A DNA stretch of 64,000 bases from an uncultured Shewanella sp. (lineage in GTDB: Bacteria > Pseudomonadota > Gammaproteobacteria > Enterobacterales > Shewanellaceae). The stretch is from NCBI RefSeq assembly GCF_947491715.1, contig NZ_CANLKR010000004.1:124001-188000 (forward strand). Reading direction: 5' to 3'. Both the position numbers and the translations under genes were made by a program. Shown here one piece after another: positions 53,990 to 64,000 of this stretch; within the stretch, counting starts at the first letter, position 1; the number at the start of each line of letters is the position of its first letter. The notes beneath the pieces were generated by a model. The model made no database searches. It saw nothing but the letters and a program-made list of their open reading frames with translations, and was not told where the DNA came from.

Positions 53990-54508
53990 ATGACACAGAA
54001 TAAACAGCAAAGACTCAGCGATAAGCTTTTACCTGAAATAGAAGCATTTAAGCAAGAATGTAAAACATTGCAATTGGCCACACTGGACAGTGAGCATGTG
54101 CCAAATGCGAGCTATGCCCCGTTTGCATTAGCGGATGATGGTTTTTATATTTTAGTCAGTGAGTTAGCTAGGCATGGGGTGAATTTAAAAGCCATGCCGC
54201 TTGTATCAGCAATGATGCTGGAAGATGAAGCGAAAGCCAAAAGCATTTTTGCTCGTCGCCGTTTAACCTTTGATACCCAAGTGGAATTGATTGAAAGAGA
54301 CACAGCGGGTTTTCATAAAGGCATTGCAGCACTCAGTGAACGTTTTGGTGAGATGATTGATGGTTTGGCGGGGTTGAAAGATTTTAATCTATTTAAACTA
54401 ACGCCTAATAAAGGTCTGTATGTAAAAGGATTCGGTCAGGCATTTAATTTAACGGGTGATGAATTACTCACTCTAGAATGGAAGCAAGATGGTCATCATG
54501 GTAAATAA
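53990..54508 (+). CDS. hutZ: heme utilisation protein HutZ
   Basis: HutZ is a heme-degrading or heme-storing protein with a pyridoxamine-phosphate-oxidase-like split barrel. The start at ATG 53990 (GGGAAAAGAG upstream) gives 172 residues; a GTG at 53978 adds four. LQLATLDSEHVPNASYAPFA and LARHGVNLKAMPLVSAMML are family blocks, and the His pair in DGHHGK at the C-terminus matches the heme-ligand position of Vibrio HutZ. It is the last gene of the receptor-hutX-hutZ operon, which ends at a strong hairpin. Confidence 0.9.
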   Translation: MTQNKQQRLSDKLLPEIEAFKQECKTLQLATLDSEHVPNASYAPFALADDGFYILVSELARHGVNLKAMPLVSAMMLEDEAKAKSIFARRRLTFDTQVELIERDTAGFHKGIAALSERFGEMIDGLAGLKDFNLFKLTPNKGLYVKGFGQAFNLTGDELLTLEWKQDGHHGK

Positions 54509-54530
54509 AACCATCCATTAGCAGAGAATC

Positions 54531-54562
54531 ATAAAGCCTTCATTTAATGAAGGCTTTATTTT
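54531..54562 (+). terminator. terminator after hutZ
   Basis: ATAAAGCCTTCATT and AATGAAGGCTTTAT pair around a very short centre, so a stem of about 12 bases with a five- to six-base loop forms, followed by a T-run. It is 25 bases after the hutZ stop. Confidence 0.9.
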
Positions 54563-54762
54563 ACGTACACCAACGCATCAAATTATAAACAATAAAACTG
54601 CTTTTTATTTACAACGAAAAGAGTAAATTGAGATGCTGGTAGAAAGCGGAAGATAAAATGCATTCTTTCTGGTTTTTTAAACGCTCTTTAACCCTGTTGA
54701 CTACCATTTAAGGGTGAGATTGGGTATAAATATTACTCGTTATAAAGAGTGCATATCTAAAG

Positions 54763-55881
54763 ATGAATTTAAGTGAGATAAGTTATCAGCGTGTAGTGAT
54801 TAAGTTAGGCACTAGTGTCTTAACTTCGGGTAGCGATCGCCTCGATAAAGCGCATATGGTTGAGCTTGTCAGGCAGATGAGCCAATTGATGAAGCAAGGC
54901 GTTGAAGTGGTGTTATGTACCTCTGGTGCGATTGCGGCTGGGCGTGAGCATCTGCAATTTCCAACGCTTATTGATAGTATGGCGAATAAACAACTATTAG
55001 CCGCTGTTGGACAAAGTCAGCTTATTCTTGCTTGGTCTGAGCTGTTTAGTCTCTATGGGTTACATGTTGGACAGTTATTATTAACCCGAGCCGATCTGCA
55101 AGACCGTGAGCGCTATTTGAATGCCAGAGATTCGCTTAATGCCTTACTCGAGCAAGGTATTGTCCCCATTATTAATGAAAATGATGCTGTCGCCACCGCA
55201 GAAATAAAAGTCGGTGATAACGATAACTTGTCAGCACGAGCTGCGTTATTGTGTGATGCCAGTTTATTGGTGTTATTGACCGATCAACCCGGATTATTTG
55301 ATGCCGATCCTCGTAAAAACCCAAATGCAAAATTAATTTCTGAGGTGGCAAATATTGATGATAATTTACGAAAACTGGCGGGTGGAGCGGTATCGGGATT
55401 AGGGACTGGGGGCATGGCAACGAAACTGGAAGCTGCCGATATTGCTCGCCGCGCCGGCGTTGAAGTCATTATTGCGTCTGGTCATCACGCGAATGTCATC
55501 GAAAAAGCCGTTTGCAAAAGTGATGTCGGTACACGCTTTAGTGCCCTTAAAAATCCGTTAGAAAGCCGTAAACAATGGATTTTAGCTGGGCCAAATACGA
55601 AAGGAAAATTAGTGCTTGATGATGGCGCTGTTACTGCGGTCACTCTGAAAGGGCGGAGTTTATTGTCTAAAGGGGTGAAAGAGGTCGTGGGTGTATTTCA
55701 ACGTGGTGATACGTTAGCGGTTGTTGACGGTCAAGGTAAAATGTACGCTAAAGGCATGGTGCGTTATAGCAGTGATGACGTAAAAAAAATAATGGGTAAA
55801 CATTCGAATGAATTCGAATCGATACTGGGACATGATTACGGCGATGCAGTGATCCATCGCAATGATATGGTGGTGTTATGA
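54763..55881 (+). CDS. proB: glutamate 5-kinase
   Basis: ProB phosphorylates glutamate, the first step of proline biosynthesis. The 372-residue protein has an amino-acid-kinase domain at about residues 1-260 ([80 protein letters not shown]). A C-terminal PUA domain occupies about 275-360. Its stop overlaps the proA start by four bases, as is usual. The 250-base gap upstream contains no clear operator. Confidence 0.97.
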   Translation: MNLSEISYQRVVIKLGTSVLTSGSDRLDKAHMVELVRQMSQLMKQGVEVVLCTSGAIAAGREHLQFPTLIDSMANKQLLAAVGQSQLILAWSELFSLYGLHVGQLLLTRADLQDRERYLNARDSLNALLEQGIVPIINENDAVATAEIKVGDNDNLSARAALLCDASLLVLLTDQPGLFDADPRKNPNAKLISEVANIDDNLRKLAGGAVSGLGTGGMATKLEAADIARRAGVEVIIASGHHANVIEKAVCKSDVGTRFSALKNPLESRKQWILAGPNTKGKLVLDDGAVTAVTLKGRSLLSKGVKEVVGVFQRGDTLAVVDGQGKMYAKGMVRYSSDDVKKIMGKHSNEFESILGHDYGDAVIHRNDMVVL

Positions 55882-57155
55882 GCCAAACTGACAATGAGCA
55901 ATATCTGGTATCCCTCGGGGAACGCGCTAAGCAGGCGAGTTATGCGTTAGCCAATTTAACCGGAACACAAAAACAGGCGCTGTTAAAAGCGATTGGTACG
56001 AGCTTAAGTCATCATAAAGAATCGATTTTAGCGGCCAATGAGAAAGATGTTCTAGCTGCCCGCAACAATGGTTTGTCTGATGCCATGATCGACCGTTTAG
56101 TCCTCAATGAACAACGTCTTAGTAATATTATCAGTGATATTGATAATGTGATTTCTCTTGAGGATCCTGTGGGGACTGAAATAGAGAGTCGTTTGCTTGA
56201 TAATGGGTTACGTTTATCCCGCCGTCGAGTGCCTTTAGGAGTAATTGGGGTGATCTATGAGGCTCGTCCTAATGTCACAGTGGATATTGCGGTATTGGCG
56301 CTGAAAACCGGTAATGCAGTGATTTTACGTGGCGGTAAAGAGACCTTACAGTCCAATTTAGCATTAAATGAAGCGATACAAAAAGCATTAATCGCACAAG
56401 GTTTGCCTGAAGCGGCCGTGCAGCTTATTGCAAGTCCCGATCGCACTTTAGTCACAGGATTGCTCACACTTGATAAATATGTGGATATGATAGTACCTCG
56501 AGGCGGGCAGCACTTACAGCGATTATGTGCAGAGCAAGCCAGTATTCCCGTCATTTTAGGCGGAATTGGTATTTGTCACTTATATGTACATCACAGTGCT
56601 AATCTTGAAAAAGCAATCAATGTGATAACGAATGCTAAGGTACAACGTCCTACGGTGTGTAATGCACTGGATACGCTCTTAGTACATGAAGCGGTTGCAG
56701 AAAGCTTTATTTCTCTTATTTGTCAGCATTTAACGGCGCAAGGTGTTAGTTTTTATGGCTGTGATAAAACCCAAGTTTATCTGCGTCAAAGTGACATTGA
56801 GGTGAGTAAGGCATCGAATGAGACCTATGCAACAGAATGGTTATCACTCACATTAGGCATTAAAGTGGTTGATAATACGCAAAGTGCGATTGAGCATATC
56901 AGACAATTTTCCAGTGGGCATTCAGAAGCGATTTTAACGGACAATATTCATACGGCAAATTACTTTATGAATGAAGTGGATGCTTCAGCTGTTTATGTTA
57001 ATGCCAGTACACGTTTTACCGATGGTAGCCAATTTGGTTTAGGCGCTGAAGTGGCGGTGAGTACCCAAAAACTCCATGCACGGGGTCCTATGGGGCTTGA
57101 AGCGTTAACCACGTATAAGTGGCTTGCTTGGGGTGATTACACCGCTCGAGATTAA
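55878..57155 (+). CDS. proA: gamma-glutamyl phosphate reductase
   Basis: ProA reduces glutamyl 5-phosphate to the semialdehyde, the second step of proline biosynthesis. The 425-residue protein is close to the usual 417. Family signs are [22 protein letters not shown] near residue 115, a [10 protein letters not shown] segment, the catalytic Cys in [13 protein letters not shown] and [23 protein letters not shown] is at the C-terminus. It is translationally coupled to proB and ends at a strong terminator. Confidence 0.97.
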   Translation: MSQTDNEQYLVSLGERAKQASYALANLTGTQKQALLKAIGTSLSHHKESILAANEKDVLAARNNGLSDAMIDRLVLNEQRLSNIISDIDNVISLEDPVGTEIESRLLDNGLRLSRRRVPLGVIGVIYEARPNVTVDIAVLALKTGNAVILRGGKETLQSNLALNEAIQKALIAQGLPEAAVQLIASPDRTLVTGLLTLDKYVDMIVPRGGQHLQRLCAEQASIPVILGGIGICHLYVHHSANLEKAINVITNAKVQRPTVCNALDTLLVHEAVAESFISLICQHLTAQGVSFYGCDKTQVYLRQSDIEVSKASNETYATEWLSLTLGIKVVDNTQSAIEHIRQFSSGHSEAILTDNIHTANYFMNEVDASAVYVNASTRFTDGSQFGLGAEVAVSTQKLHARGPMGLEALTTYKWLAWGDYTARD

Positions 57156-57166
57156 TCGACTTTTTG

Positions 57167-57190
57167 AAGTGCGGCATTTGTGCCGCACTT
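57167..57190 (+). terminator. terminator after proA
   Basis: A ten-base perfect stem (AAGTGCGGCA with TGCCGCACTT), a four-base TTTG loop and a following T-rich stretch, 11 bases after the proA stop. Confidence 0.93.
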
Positions 57191-57493
57191 TATTTATTGT
57201 TTATTTACTTTGTTTAACTACATTTTTTAAAAGGTTTATTCGTTTTCTCTTACTTTCTCGTATCTTTTCTTATTGCGTTATTTTTACAGTACTTTACCCT
57301 ATCGACTTGCCTCAAGATCATTTTATTTTTTCGTTTTTTTTATTTTTATCCCTTGTATTTGTATTCCTTGTCCCAATATAGGGAAGTAAGAGCAGATTTG
57401 GGCTGAATAAAAAGACTTGAAATTAATGATGTCTATCCCCATTTCTATTAACAGACAAAGAATTTAGATTAAGTACGATTTCCGGAGGACTCC
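57191..57493 (+). promoter_or_regulatory. dnaK upstream region with heat-shock promoters
   Basis: The main element is a near-perfect sigma-32 promoter: CTTGAAA at 57416-57422, a 14-base spacer and CCCCATTT at 57437-57444, giving a start site near 57451. A weaker second candidate is CTTGTAT at 57352-57358, a 13-base spacer and CCCAAT at 57372-57377. The first 150 bases are T-rich and hold a hydrophobic frame (57124-57381) that I take as chance. Confidence 0.88.
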
Positions 57494-59428
57494 ATGGGTA
57501 AAATTATTGGTATCGATTTAGGCACAACTAACTCTTGTGTAGCAGTATTAGATGGCGAGAACGCTCGCGTTTTGGAGAATGCCGAAGGCGATCGCACGAC
57601 TCCTTCTATCATTGCTTATACCGAAGATGAGACATTAGTGGGTCAGCCTGCTAAACGTCAAGCGGTAACGAATCCTAATAATACTGTATTTGCCATTAAG
57701 CGTCTTATCGGTCGTCGTTTTCAAGATGATGAAGTTCAACGTGATGTTGATATCATGCCGTTCAAAATTATCGGTGCTGATAATGGTGATGCATGGGTTG
57801 AAGCGCAAGGTAACAAAATGGCGCCACCACAAATTTCAGCTGAAATCTTGAAAAAGATGAAGAAAACGGCTGAAGATTTCTTAGGTGAAGCTGTTACTGA
57901 AGCGGTTATTACGGTGCCTGCTTACTTCAACGATTCACAACGTCAAGCAACGAAAGATGCGGGTCGTATTGCGGGTCTTGAAGTTAAACGTATTATCAAC
58001 GAGCCAACAGCGGCTGCCCTTGCTTATGGTATTGACAAAAAGCAAGGCGACAACATCGTTGCGGTATACGATTTAGGTGGTGGTACGTTCGATATCTCTA
58101 TCATTGAAATCGATAGTGTTGAAGGTGAGCAAACATTTGAAGTATTAGCAACCAATGGTGATACGCATTTAGGCGGTGAAGATTTCGATAACCGTCTGAT
58201 TAACTATTTAGCAGATGAGTTCAAAAAAGAGCAAAGTTTAGATCTTCGTAATGATCCACTTGCTATGCAGCGCCTTAAAGAAGCTGCAGAGAAAGCAAAA
58301 ATTGAACTGTCTAGCACGACACAAACTGAAGTTAACTTACCTTACATCACAGCCGATGCAACAGGTCCTAAGCATTTAGTGGTTAAGATCACTCGTGCTA
58401 AATTAGAGTCTTTGGTTGAAGATTTAATTACTCGTTCTTTAGAGCCATTAAAAGTAGCAATGGCGGATGCTGATTTATCTATTTCAGACATTAACGAAGT
58501 GATTTTAGTTGGTGGTCAAACACGTATGCCTAAAGTTCAGGCTGCAGTGACAGACTTCTTTGGTAAAGAGCCTCGTAAAGATGTGAACCCTGATGAAGCG
58601 GTAGCTGTGGGCGCAGCAGTACAGGCTGGTGTTCTTTCTGGTGATGTGAAAGATGTACTACTTCTTGATGTGACGCCTCTGTCTCTTGGTATTGAGACTA
58701 TGGGTAGCGTGATGACTAAGCTTATCGAGAAGAATACGACGATTCCAACGAAAGCACAGCAAACATTCTCAACAGCAGATGATAATCAAGCTGCGGTAAC
58801 GATTCATGTTCTGCAAGGTGAGCGTAAGCAAGCGAGCAGCAACAAATCATTAGGCCAATTCAACCTTGAAGGTATTGAGCCAGCACCACGTGGCATGCCA
58901 CAAATTGAAGTGGCATTTGATATCGATGCTGATGGTATCTTGCATGTATCGGCAACTGATAAGAAAACCGGTAAAGCACAAAACATCACCATTAAAGCCT
59001 CTTCTGGTTTAAGTGATGAAGAAGTTGAAGCTATGGTTCGTGATGCTGAAGCGCATGCTGATGAAGATGCAAAATTTGAAGAATTAGTGCAAGCACGTAA
59101 CCAAGCCGATGGCATGGTGCATTCAACTAAGAAGCAAATTGAAGAAGCAGGCGATGAGTTGCCAAGCGAAGATAAAGAAAAAATCGAAGCGGCAATGAAA
59201 ACAGTTGAAGAAGCGGTTAAAGGTAACGACAAAGAAGCGATTGACACTGCAACAGCAGCATTAATGGAAGCATCAGCGAAATTAATGGAAATCGCTCAAG
59301 CGAAAGCACAAGCTGAGCAAGGTGCTGCTGGCGCCGATGCAGGTGCAGCGCAACAAGAGCCTAAAGATGCAGCGTCTGATGATGTTGTTGATGCTGAATT
59401 TGAAGAAGTAAAAGACGACAAGAAATAA
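57494..59428 (+). CDS. dnaK: molecular chaperone DnaK (Hsp70)
   Basis: DnaK is the ATP-dependent chaperone that works with DnaJ and GrpE in folding and in sigma-32 control. The product has 644 residues. The ATPase domain (about 1-385) has [29 protein letters not shown] and [15 protein letters not shown]. The interdomain linker [15 protein letters not shown] leads into the substrate domain. The lid region follows with an Ala/Glu/Lys-rich end and the terminal [10 protein letters not shown], which contains the EEVKD end typical of bacterial DnaK. GGAGG precedes the start. DnaJ follows after a hairpin. GrpE is not in the window. Confidence 0.98.
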   Translation: MGKIIGIDLGTTNSCVAVLDGENARVLENAEGDRTTPSIIAYTEDETLVGQPAKRQAVTNPNNTVFAIKRLIGRRFQDDEVQRDVDIMPFKIIGADNGDAWVEAQGNKMAPPQISAEILKKMKKTAEDFLGEAVTEAVITVPAYFNDSQRQATKDAGRIAGLEVKRIINEPTAAALAYGIDKKQGDNIVAVYDLGGGTFDISIIEIDSVEGEQTFEVLATNGDTHLGGEDFDNRLINYLADEFKKEQSLDLRNDPLAMQRLKEAAEKAKIELSSTTQTEVNLPYITADATGPKHLVVKITRAKLESLVEDLITRSLEPLKVAMADADLSISDINEVILVGGQTRMPKVQAAVTDFFGKEPRKDVNPDEAVAVGAAVQAGVLSGDVKDVLLLDVTPLSLGIETMGSVMTKLIEKNTTIPTKAQQTFSTADDNQAAVTIHVLQGERKQASSNKSLGQFNLEGIEPAPRGMPQIEVAFDIDADGILHVSATDKKTGKAQNITIKASSGLSDEEVEAMVRDAEAHADEDAKFEELVQARNQADGMVHSTKKQIEEAGDELPSEDKEKIEAAMKTVEEAVKGNDKEAIDTATAALMEASAKLMEIAQAKAQAEQGAAGADAGAAQQEPKDAASDDVVDAEFEEVKDDKK

Positions 59429-59454
59429 TTAGGTTTTCCTGATTCATTGTGTAG

Positions 59455-59483
59455 CGGGCGTTAAGAGGCAACTCTAACGCCCG
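59455..59483 (+). terminator. dnaK-dnaJ intergenic hairpin with GNRA tetraloop
   Basis: A 12-base-pair stem with a single bulged A and a GCAA tetraloop, with GC-rich lower pairs (CGGGCG with CGCCCG), lies between dnaK and dnaJ. It is followed by only a short T stretch, so it probably attenuates or protects the dnaK message and lowers dnaJ relative to dnaK. Confidence 0.7.
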
Positions 59484-59515
59484 TTTGTCCAACTTTTATT
59501 TGAGCAATGTAAATT

Positions 59516-60646
59516 ATGTCAAAGCGTGATTATTACGAAGTATTAGGCGTTACTAAAAGTGCGAGTGAGCGCGAAATAAAAAAAGCCTATAAGCGTTTAG
59601 CGATGAAGTATCACCCAGATAGAAATCCGGGTGATAAAGCTGCTGAAGCGAGTTTTAAAGAAGCCAAAGAAGCTTATGAAATTCTAACCGATGGCGATAA
59701 GAAAGCTGCCTATGATCAATTTGGTCATGCAGGCGTTGATCCAAATCGTGGTGGCGGTGGTCATGGCGGCGCTGATTTTAGTGACGTATTTGGTGATGTG
59801 TTTGGTGATATTTTTGGTGGTGGTCGCCGTGGTGGTGGTCAACGTCAAGCCGCACGTGGTTCCGATCTTCGCTATAACTTAGAGCTTTCTTTAGAAGAAG
59901 CGGTGAAAGGCTTAACCAAAGAATTGCGCATTCCTGCTTTAGCTGCGTGTGAGCCTTGTAATGGCACGGGGGCCAAAAAAGGCACATCGGCGACAACATG
60001 CGGGACTTGCCATGGTAATGGTCAAGTGCAAATGCGCCAAGGATTTTTTGCTGTTCAGCAAGCGTGTCCGACGTGTCATGGTCGTGGAAAAATTATTAAA
60101 GATCCTTGTCAGCATTGTCATGGTGAAGGGCGTGTTGAGAAAAGTAAAACGCTTTCCGTTAAAATCCCAGCGGGTGTGGATAACGGCGATCGCGTTCGTT
60201 TAACCGGCGAAGGTGAAGCTGGCGAGTTTGGTGCGCCAGCGGGGGATCTTTATGTGCAAGTTAGCGTGCGTGAACATGCTATCTTTACTCGTGATGGTAA
60301 TAATTTATATTGTGAAGTCCCGATTTCATATAGCACAGCAGCCCTAGGTGGCGAAATTGAAGTGCCGACGTTAGATGGTAAAGTGAGCCTTAAGATCCCG
60401 AACGAGACACAAACCGGACGTATGTTCCGCATGCGCGGTAAAGGTGTGAAATCGGTTCGCAGTCATGCAGTGGGGGATTTGCTTTGTAAGGTTGTGATGG
60501 AAACACCTGTAAAGCTTAATGAGAAGCAAAAAGACTTACTGCGGGAGTTTGAAGCATCATTAACAGGACAAGCAAAGAAACACAGCCCAAAAGCGGAAGG
60601 TTTTTTTGATGGGGTTAAAAAGTTCTTTCAAGACTTAAACAGTTAA
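59516..60646 (+). CDS. dnaJ: co-chaperone DnaJ (Hsp40)
   Basis: DnaJ brings substrates to DnaK and stimulates its ATPase. The product has 376 residues. The J domain (1-70) has the HPD motif at about residues 33-35 ([10 protein letters not shown]). A Gly/Phe-rich linker of about 45 residues follows, including [17 protein letters not shown]. The zinc domain has four CxxCxGxG modules: [24 protein letters not shown] and CQHCHGEG. The C-terminal client-binding domains complete it. It is the second gene of the heat-shock operon and ends at a strong terminator. Confidence 0.98.
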   Translation: MSKRDYYEVLGVTKSASEREIKKAYKRLAMKYHPDRNPGDKAAEASFKEAKEAYEILTDGDKKAAYDQFGHAGVDPNRGGGGHGGADFSDVFGDVFGDIFGGGRRGGGQRQAARGSDLRYNLELSLEEAVKGLTKELRIPALAACEPCNGTGAKKGTSATTCGTCHGNGQVQMRQGFFAVQQACPTCHGRGKIIKDPCQHCHGEGRVEKSKTLSVKIPAGVDNGDRVRLTGEGEAGEFGAPAGDLYVQVSVREHAIFTRDGNNLYCEVPISYSTAALGGEIEVPTLDGKVSLKIPNETQTGRMFRMRGKGVKSVRSHAVGDLLCKVVMETPVKLNEKQKDLLREFEASLTGQAKKHSPKAEGFFDGVKKFFQDLNS

Positions 60647-60662
60647 TCTCTTTTTCGACATA

Positions 60663-60690
60663 AAAAAGCCTCGCGATTGTGAGGCTTTTT
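60663..60690 (+). terminator. terminator after dnaJ
   Basis: AAAAAGCCTC and GAGGCTTTTT form a ten-base stem, with two more pairs inside, and a T-run on the right arm, about 16 bases after the dnaJ stop. Confidence 0.93.
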
Positions 60691-60832
60691 ATTGCGAAAA
60701 ATAAAGTTATAACGCGGCTTTTTATACGTTAAAAAAAGCCTGAAGAAGTCGGCATTTGGGGAAGTAATTTAGCACTTAATATGTTAAAGTCCCGCGCTGA
60801 GTTCATTGAATCAATTAAAGAGTAGGAATATT

Positions 60833-61450
60833 ATGTCTGATACGTTCAGTACAGTTGAACAACAAGCAAGTTATGGCGTTGGCCGTCAAATGGGTGAGCA
60901 ATTAGCCTCTAATTCATTTGAAGGTATTGATATTTCTGCCGTTCAAGCTGGTCTTGCTGATGCGTTTGCCGGTAAAGAAAGTGTTGTTGCTATGGAAGAT
61001 TTGCAAGTGGCTTTCACTGAAATTAGCCAGCGTCTTCAAAAAATTCAAGAAGAAGCTGCGGCTTCGGCATCTGCTGAAGGTGAAGCATTTTTAACAGAAG
61101 TGGCTGCACGTGAAGGTGTGTTCACAACAGAATCTGGCCTTCATTATGAAATCATTACAGAAGGTAATGGTGATAAGCCAAGTTCCGATTCGACTGTTCG
61201 TACGCATTATCATGGTACTTTTATCAATGGTGATGTTTTCGATAGCTCGGTTGTTCGTGATCAACCTGCTGAATTTCCAGTATCGGGTGTGATTGCAGGT
61301 TGGACAGAAGCATTACAATTAATGCCAGTAGGTTCTAAGTGGAAATTATATGTTCCACAACATTTGGCCTATGGTGAGCGCGGCGCAGGGGCTTCAATCC
61401 CTCCATACTCTACGTTAGTGTTTGAAGTTGAATTACTCGATATTCTTTAA
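60833..61450 (+). CDS. fklB: FKBP-type peptidyl-prolyl cis-trans isomerase
   Basis: This 205-residue cytosolic isomerase resembles FklB (FKBP22). The ATG at 60833 has TAGGAA upstream; an earlier in-frame start adds nine unlikely residues. The N-terminal helical dimerisation domain (about 1-90) starts MSDTFSTVEQQASYGVGRQM. The C-terminal FKBP domain has DSTVRTHYHGTFINGDVFDSS, VIAGWTEALQLMPVGSKWKLYVP and LAYGERGAGASIPPYSTLVFEVELL, with the active-site aromatic residues in place. No signal peptide is present, which separates it from FkpA. It has its own terminator and probably its own promoter. Confidence 0.93.
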   Translation: MSDTFSTVEQQASYGVGRQMGEQLASNSFEGIDISAVQAGLADAFAGKESVVAMEDLQVAFTEISQRLQKIQEEAAASASAEGEAFLTEVAAREGVFTTESGLHYEIITEGNGDKPSSDSTVRTHYHGTFINGDVFDSSVVRDQPAEFPVSGVIAGWTEALQLMPVGSKWKLYVPQHLAYGERGAGASIPPYSTLVFEVELLDIL

Positions 61451-61457
61451 TATAAAG

Positions 61458-61485
61458 AGCCTAAGTTAATCTTAGGCTTTTTTTT
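61458..61485 (+). terminator. terminator after fklB
   Basis: AGCCTAAG and CTTAGGCT form an eight-base perfect stem with a five-base loop, followed by at least seven T residues. It starts eight bases after the fklB stop. Confidence 0.93.
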
Positions 61486-61533
61486 GAGTATAGATTGGGT
61501 CTACATGAAGAATGATTTTTTTGAGGGGCGGGC

Positions 61534-62349
61534 ATGATTGAACAAGTAAGAATTGCCATTACCGGTGGCAGTGGGCGCATGGGTAGGACCCTCATAGAGT
61601 CTGCAAAGCAGCATGATAATATTATTTTAGGTGCAGCGATTGAGCGTTCTGGGTCAACTTTAATGGGAGTGGATGCAGGAGAGCTTGCAGGTGTAGGGGC
61701 GATGAATGTCTCTATTACTGACTCACTGGATAAAGCCCGTGATGATTTTGATGTGCTCATCGATTTTACCTCTCCAGAAGCCAGTGTTGTGCATACTGAT
61801 TGGTGTGCTCGTCATGGTAAGGCTATTGTGATTGGTACCACAGGGTTTAATCGTGCTCAAAAAGAGCAAATTGCTGCTTATGCAGAAAAAGTCCCCGTGG
61901 TCCTTGCACCGAATATGTCTGTGGGCGTGAATTTGATGTGGAAGTTATTAGAGCAGGCCGCACAAGTAATGGGGGACTACAGTGATATTGAAATTATTGA
62001 AAGTCACCACAGACATAAAAAAGATGCGCCATCAGGGACAGCACTTAAAATGGGCGAAGTCATTGCCGAGACGCTTGATCGCGATCTAGACAAATGTGCT
62101 GTTTATGGCCGAGAGGGTATCACAGGCGAAAGAGATCGTGAGACGATTGGTTTTTCAACCATTCGTGCTGGCGATATTATCGGTGAGCATACTGCTCTCT
62201 TTGCTGATATTGGCGAACGTATTGAAATTACGCATAAGTCATCCAGTCGTATGACCTATGCCAATGGTTCTATGCGAGCCGCATTTTGGCTCTATGAGCA
62301 AGAGGCTGGACTCTATGATATGCAGCAAGTCTTAGGGCTTAAATCGTAA
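61534..62349 (+). CDS. dapB: 4-hydroxy-tetrahydrodipicolinate reductase
   Basis: DapB catalyses the second step of the diaminopimelate-lysine pathway. The product has 271 residues. The N-terminal NAD(P)-binding motif is [15 protein letters not shown]. The catalytic and substrate motif [19 protein letters not shown] has the His pair and Lys. [19 protein letters not shown] and [17 protein letters not shown] are family blocks. GGGGCGGG lies before the start. A terminator follows before carA. Confidence 0.97.
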   Translation: MIEQVRIAITGGSGRMGRTLIESAKQHDNIILGAAIERSGSTLMGVDAGELAGVGAMNVSITDSLDKARDDFDVLIDFTSPEASVVHTDWCARHGKAIVIGTTGFNRAQKEQIAAYAEKVPVVLAPNMSVGVNLMWKLLEQAAQVMGDYSDIEIIESHHRHKKDAPSGTALKMGEVIAETLDRDLDKCAVYGREGITGERDRETIGFSTIRAGDIIGEHTALFADIGERIEITHKSSSRMTYANGSMRAAFWLYEQEAGLYDMQQVLGLKS

Positions 62350-62356
62350 TTATTTG

Positions 62357-62383
62357 AAAACCGCCAATTGAGCGGTTTTTTTT
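62357..62383 (+). terminator. terminator after dapB
   Basis: AAAACCGC and GCGGTTTT form an eight-base stem with a seven-base loop, followed by a run of T residues. Confidence 0.9.
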
Positions 62384-62536
62384 TGAAAAAAAGATTTTAT
62401 TTGCATAGACAGGCGTTATTTTTGCATATAAAATTATCCGAATTTGCCAAATTTTAGCTTTTTTATGACTATTTAGCTAAAAAAAGGCACTAATAAAACA
62501 TTGTTTTTCAATGGTTTGACTCTTATGGAGGTCGTG

Positions 62537-63700
62537 TTGACTAAGTCTGCCTTACTCGTACTCGAAGATGGGACTGTATTCTCTGGCACAGCAATCGGTG
62601 CTACTGGAATGACTGTTGGTGAAGTGGTATTTAATACTTCAATGACGGGCTATCAGGAAATATTAACAGATCCTTCTTATGCTCGCCAAATCGTGACATT
62701 AACTTATCCACATATTGGTAATACCGGCACTAATGATGAAGACAAAGAATCAGATTCAGTCCATGCCTGTGGTTTGATTATTCGTGATTTACCTTTAGTT
62801 GCCAGCAATTTTCGCGATACGCAGTCTTTAGGTGATTACCTTAAAGCCAATAATATTGTCGGTATAGCTGATATTGATACTCGCAAGCTGACACGCATTT
62901 TACGTGAAAAAGGCGCACAATCGGGTTGTATTGTGGTGAGTGAGCAAGGAGAAGAGTTAGCGGAAACTCAAGCAAAAGCGTTAGCCGCTGCAGAATCATT
63001 CCCTGGTTTGAAAGGCATGGATTTAGCCAAAGAAGTGACGACTGATCATCAATATCAATGGCGTAAAGGCAGCTGGCGTCTTGTGGGAGGGTTACCTCAA
63101 GATACGCCCAGTGACGCGCTTAAATATAACGTCGTGGCATTTGATTATGGGGTGAAACGCAACATTTTACGTATGCTGGTGGATAGAAGTTGTGATGTGA
63201 CCGTTGTCCCTGCAACAACCAGTGCCGCAGAAGTCCTGGCCATGGCGCCCGATGGTATTTTCTTATCTAATGGACCTGGCGATCCGGAGCCTTGTGATTA
63301 TGCTATTGAGGCGATTCAGGAGATATTAAAAACAGAGATACCTGTCTTTGGTATTTGCTTGGGTCATCAATTGTTGGCCCTGGCTTCTGGTGCTAAAACA
63401 TTAAAAATGAAGTTTGGTCATCATGGTGCTAACCATCCGGTGAGTAATATTGAGCAAGGTAATGTGATGATCACCAGTCAAAACCATGGTTTTGCTGCGG
63501 ATGAAGCCAGTTTGCCCAGTAATATTAAAGTGACGCACAAATCGTTATTTGACGGTTCATTACAAGGTATCCATTTGACGGATAAGCCTGCATTTAGTTT
63601 TCAAGGGCATCCTGAAGCGAGTCCGGGACCTCATGATGCAGCGCCATTATTTAATCATTTTATCGAGTTAATCGAAGCTTACCGTAGTAACGCCAAATAA
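62537..63700 (+). CDS. carA: carbamoyl-phosphate synthase small subunit (glutamine amidotransferase)
   Basis: CarA hydrolyses glutamine and channels ammonia to CarB, feeding arginine and pyrimidine synthesis. I place the start at TTG 62537, giving 387 residues. GGAGG lies five bases upstream, and E. coli carA also begins with a TTG at this point ([13 protein letters not shown] here). ATG 62525 would put the ribosome-binding site inside the gene. The N-terminal domain has [23 protein letters not shown]. The amidotransferase triad is Cys in FGICLGHQ plus His and Glu in [11 protein letters not shown]. It is followed by carB after 29 bases. ArgR and pyrimidine control are expected, but no convincing box is seen. 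Confidence 0.96.
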   Translation: MTKSALLVLEDGTVFSGTAIGATGMTVGEVVFNTSMTGYQEILTDPSYARQIVTLTYPHIGNTGTNDEDKESDSVHACGLIIRDLPLVASNFRDTQSLGDYLKANNIVGIADIDTRKLTRILREKGAQSGCIVVSEQGEELAETQAKALAAAESFPGLKGMDLAKEVTTDHQYQWRKGSWRLVGGLPQDTPSDALKYNVVAFDYGVKRNILRMLVDRSCDVTVVPATTSAAEVLAMAPDGIFLSNGPGDPEPCDYAIEAIQEILKTEIPVFGICLGHQLLALASGAKTLKMKFGHHGANHPVSNIEQGNVMITSQNHGFAADEASLPSNIKVTHKSLFDGSLQGIHLTDKPAFSFQGHPEASPGPHDAAPLFNHFIELIEAYRSNAK

Positions 63701-63729
63701 TCAGTGGGATCTGGGAGAAGATTAAAGCA

Positions 63730-64000
63730 ATGCCAAAACGTACAGATATAAAAAGTATTCTCATCCTAGGCGCGGGTCCAATTGTCATTGGGCAAGCCTG
63801 TGAGTTTGACTATTCCGGTGCTCAAGCCTGTAAGGCTCTAAAAGAAGAAGGTTATCGAGTTATTCTGGTTAACTCTAACCCCGCGACGATTATGACCGAT
63901 CCTGACATGGCCGATGCGACATATATCGAGCCTATTCACTGGGAAGTGGTGCGTAATATTATCGAAAAAGAACGTCCAGATGCGATTCTCCCTACCATGG
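63730..64000 (+). CDS. carB: carbamoyl-phosphate synthase large subunit, 3' end cut off
   Basis: CarB makes carbamoyl phosphate from bicarbonate, ammonia and two ATP. Only the first 90 codons are in the window. They begin [20 protein letters not shown] and continue with [21 protein letters not shown] and [16 protein letters not shown], the N-terminal ATP-grasp pre-domain of CarB. GGGAGAAG lies upstream at a slightly long spacing. It is in operon with carA. Confidence 0.97.
   Translation, partial: MPKRTDIKSILILGAGPIVIGQACEFDYSGAQACKALKEEGYRVILVNSNPATIMTDPDMADATYIEPIHWEVVRNIIEKERPDAILPTM

Noticed and set aside
57124..57381. An 85-codon plus-strand frame between proA and dnaK
   Set aside because: It overlaps the end of proA and its terminator, is built of Phe and Leu from T-rich DNA, and has no good ribosome-binding site.
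62421..62440. ARG-box-like TGCATATAAAATTA before carA
   Set aside because: Only one half fits the consensus and no second box lies at the standard spacing, so I do not list it as a site.

Overview
The window is chromosomal DNA of a gammaproteobacterium, most likely Shewanella or a close relative. The basis is protein similarity recalled from memory (Mdh, the DyP-type peroxidase and ArgR read like Shewanella sequences) and housekeeping blocks in familiar order: argR<>mdh, ispB<>rplU-rpmA-obgE, dnaK-dnaJ, dapB-carA-carB. The DNA is AT-rich, about 40% GC by eye. I see no tRNA, rRNA, CRISPR array, prophage or complete insertion sequence. Both edges cut genes: a DAHP synthase on the left and carB on the right.

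Layout. 1-9.7 kb is mostly core: aroG-like end, a 57-codon small gene, twin 87-residue proteins of unknown function, ferredoxin reductase, DyP peroxidase, argR, mdh, ispB, rplU-rpmA and obgE. 9.7-24 kb is mixed: an AraC/GyrI regulator, an aldehyde dehydrogenase with its TetR regulator, a universal stress protein, small proteins (DUF2956-like and a His-rich duplicated protein), an exported repeat protein, an acyl-CoA ligase, ccoG, a PAS-type sigma-54 activator and a TonB-dependent receptor followed by the tail of a lost paralogue. 24-32.4 kb holds a LysE exporter, ung and the most interesting block, a five-gene minus-strand operon with a divergent LysR gene. It encodes a radical-SAM aminomutase, CoA-transferase A and B, a class III aminotransferase and a thiolase. 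32.6-38 kb has a chemoreceptor, a MEKHLA protein, an NAD(P)-binding protein, eight 44-bp tandem repeats and a front-end-type desaturase. 37.4-41.8 kb is a nitric oxide defence module: norR divergent from nnrS-hmp, with NorR boxes and a sigma-54 promoter. After an acetyltransferase pseudogene and an alanine/sodium symporter comes a two-gene FAD-oxidase cassette. 46.2-54.5 kb is a complete heme-uptake locus (ABC transporter, dedicated TonB-ExbB-ExbD, outer-membrane receptor, HutX, HutZ) with a Fur-box core. 54.7-64 kb is core again: proBA, dnaKJ behind a heat-shock promoter, fklB, dapB and carAB.

How the genes fit together. The aminomutase operon reads as a route from an alpha-amino acid to a beta-amino acid, a beta-keto acid, a beta-ketoacyl-CoA, and then acetyl-CoA plus a shortened acyl-CoA. 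It resembles the Bacillus kamA-yodPQRST cluster but ends in a thiolase and lacks the acetyltransferase and deacylase. The substrate is not known. Other points worth checking are the 13-G tract between argR and mdh, the 44-bp and 30-bp intergenic repeats, the receptor-tail remnant and the CACGA-type sites flanking the orphan sigma-54 activator.
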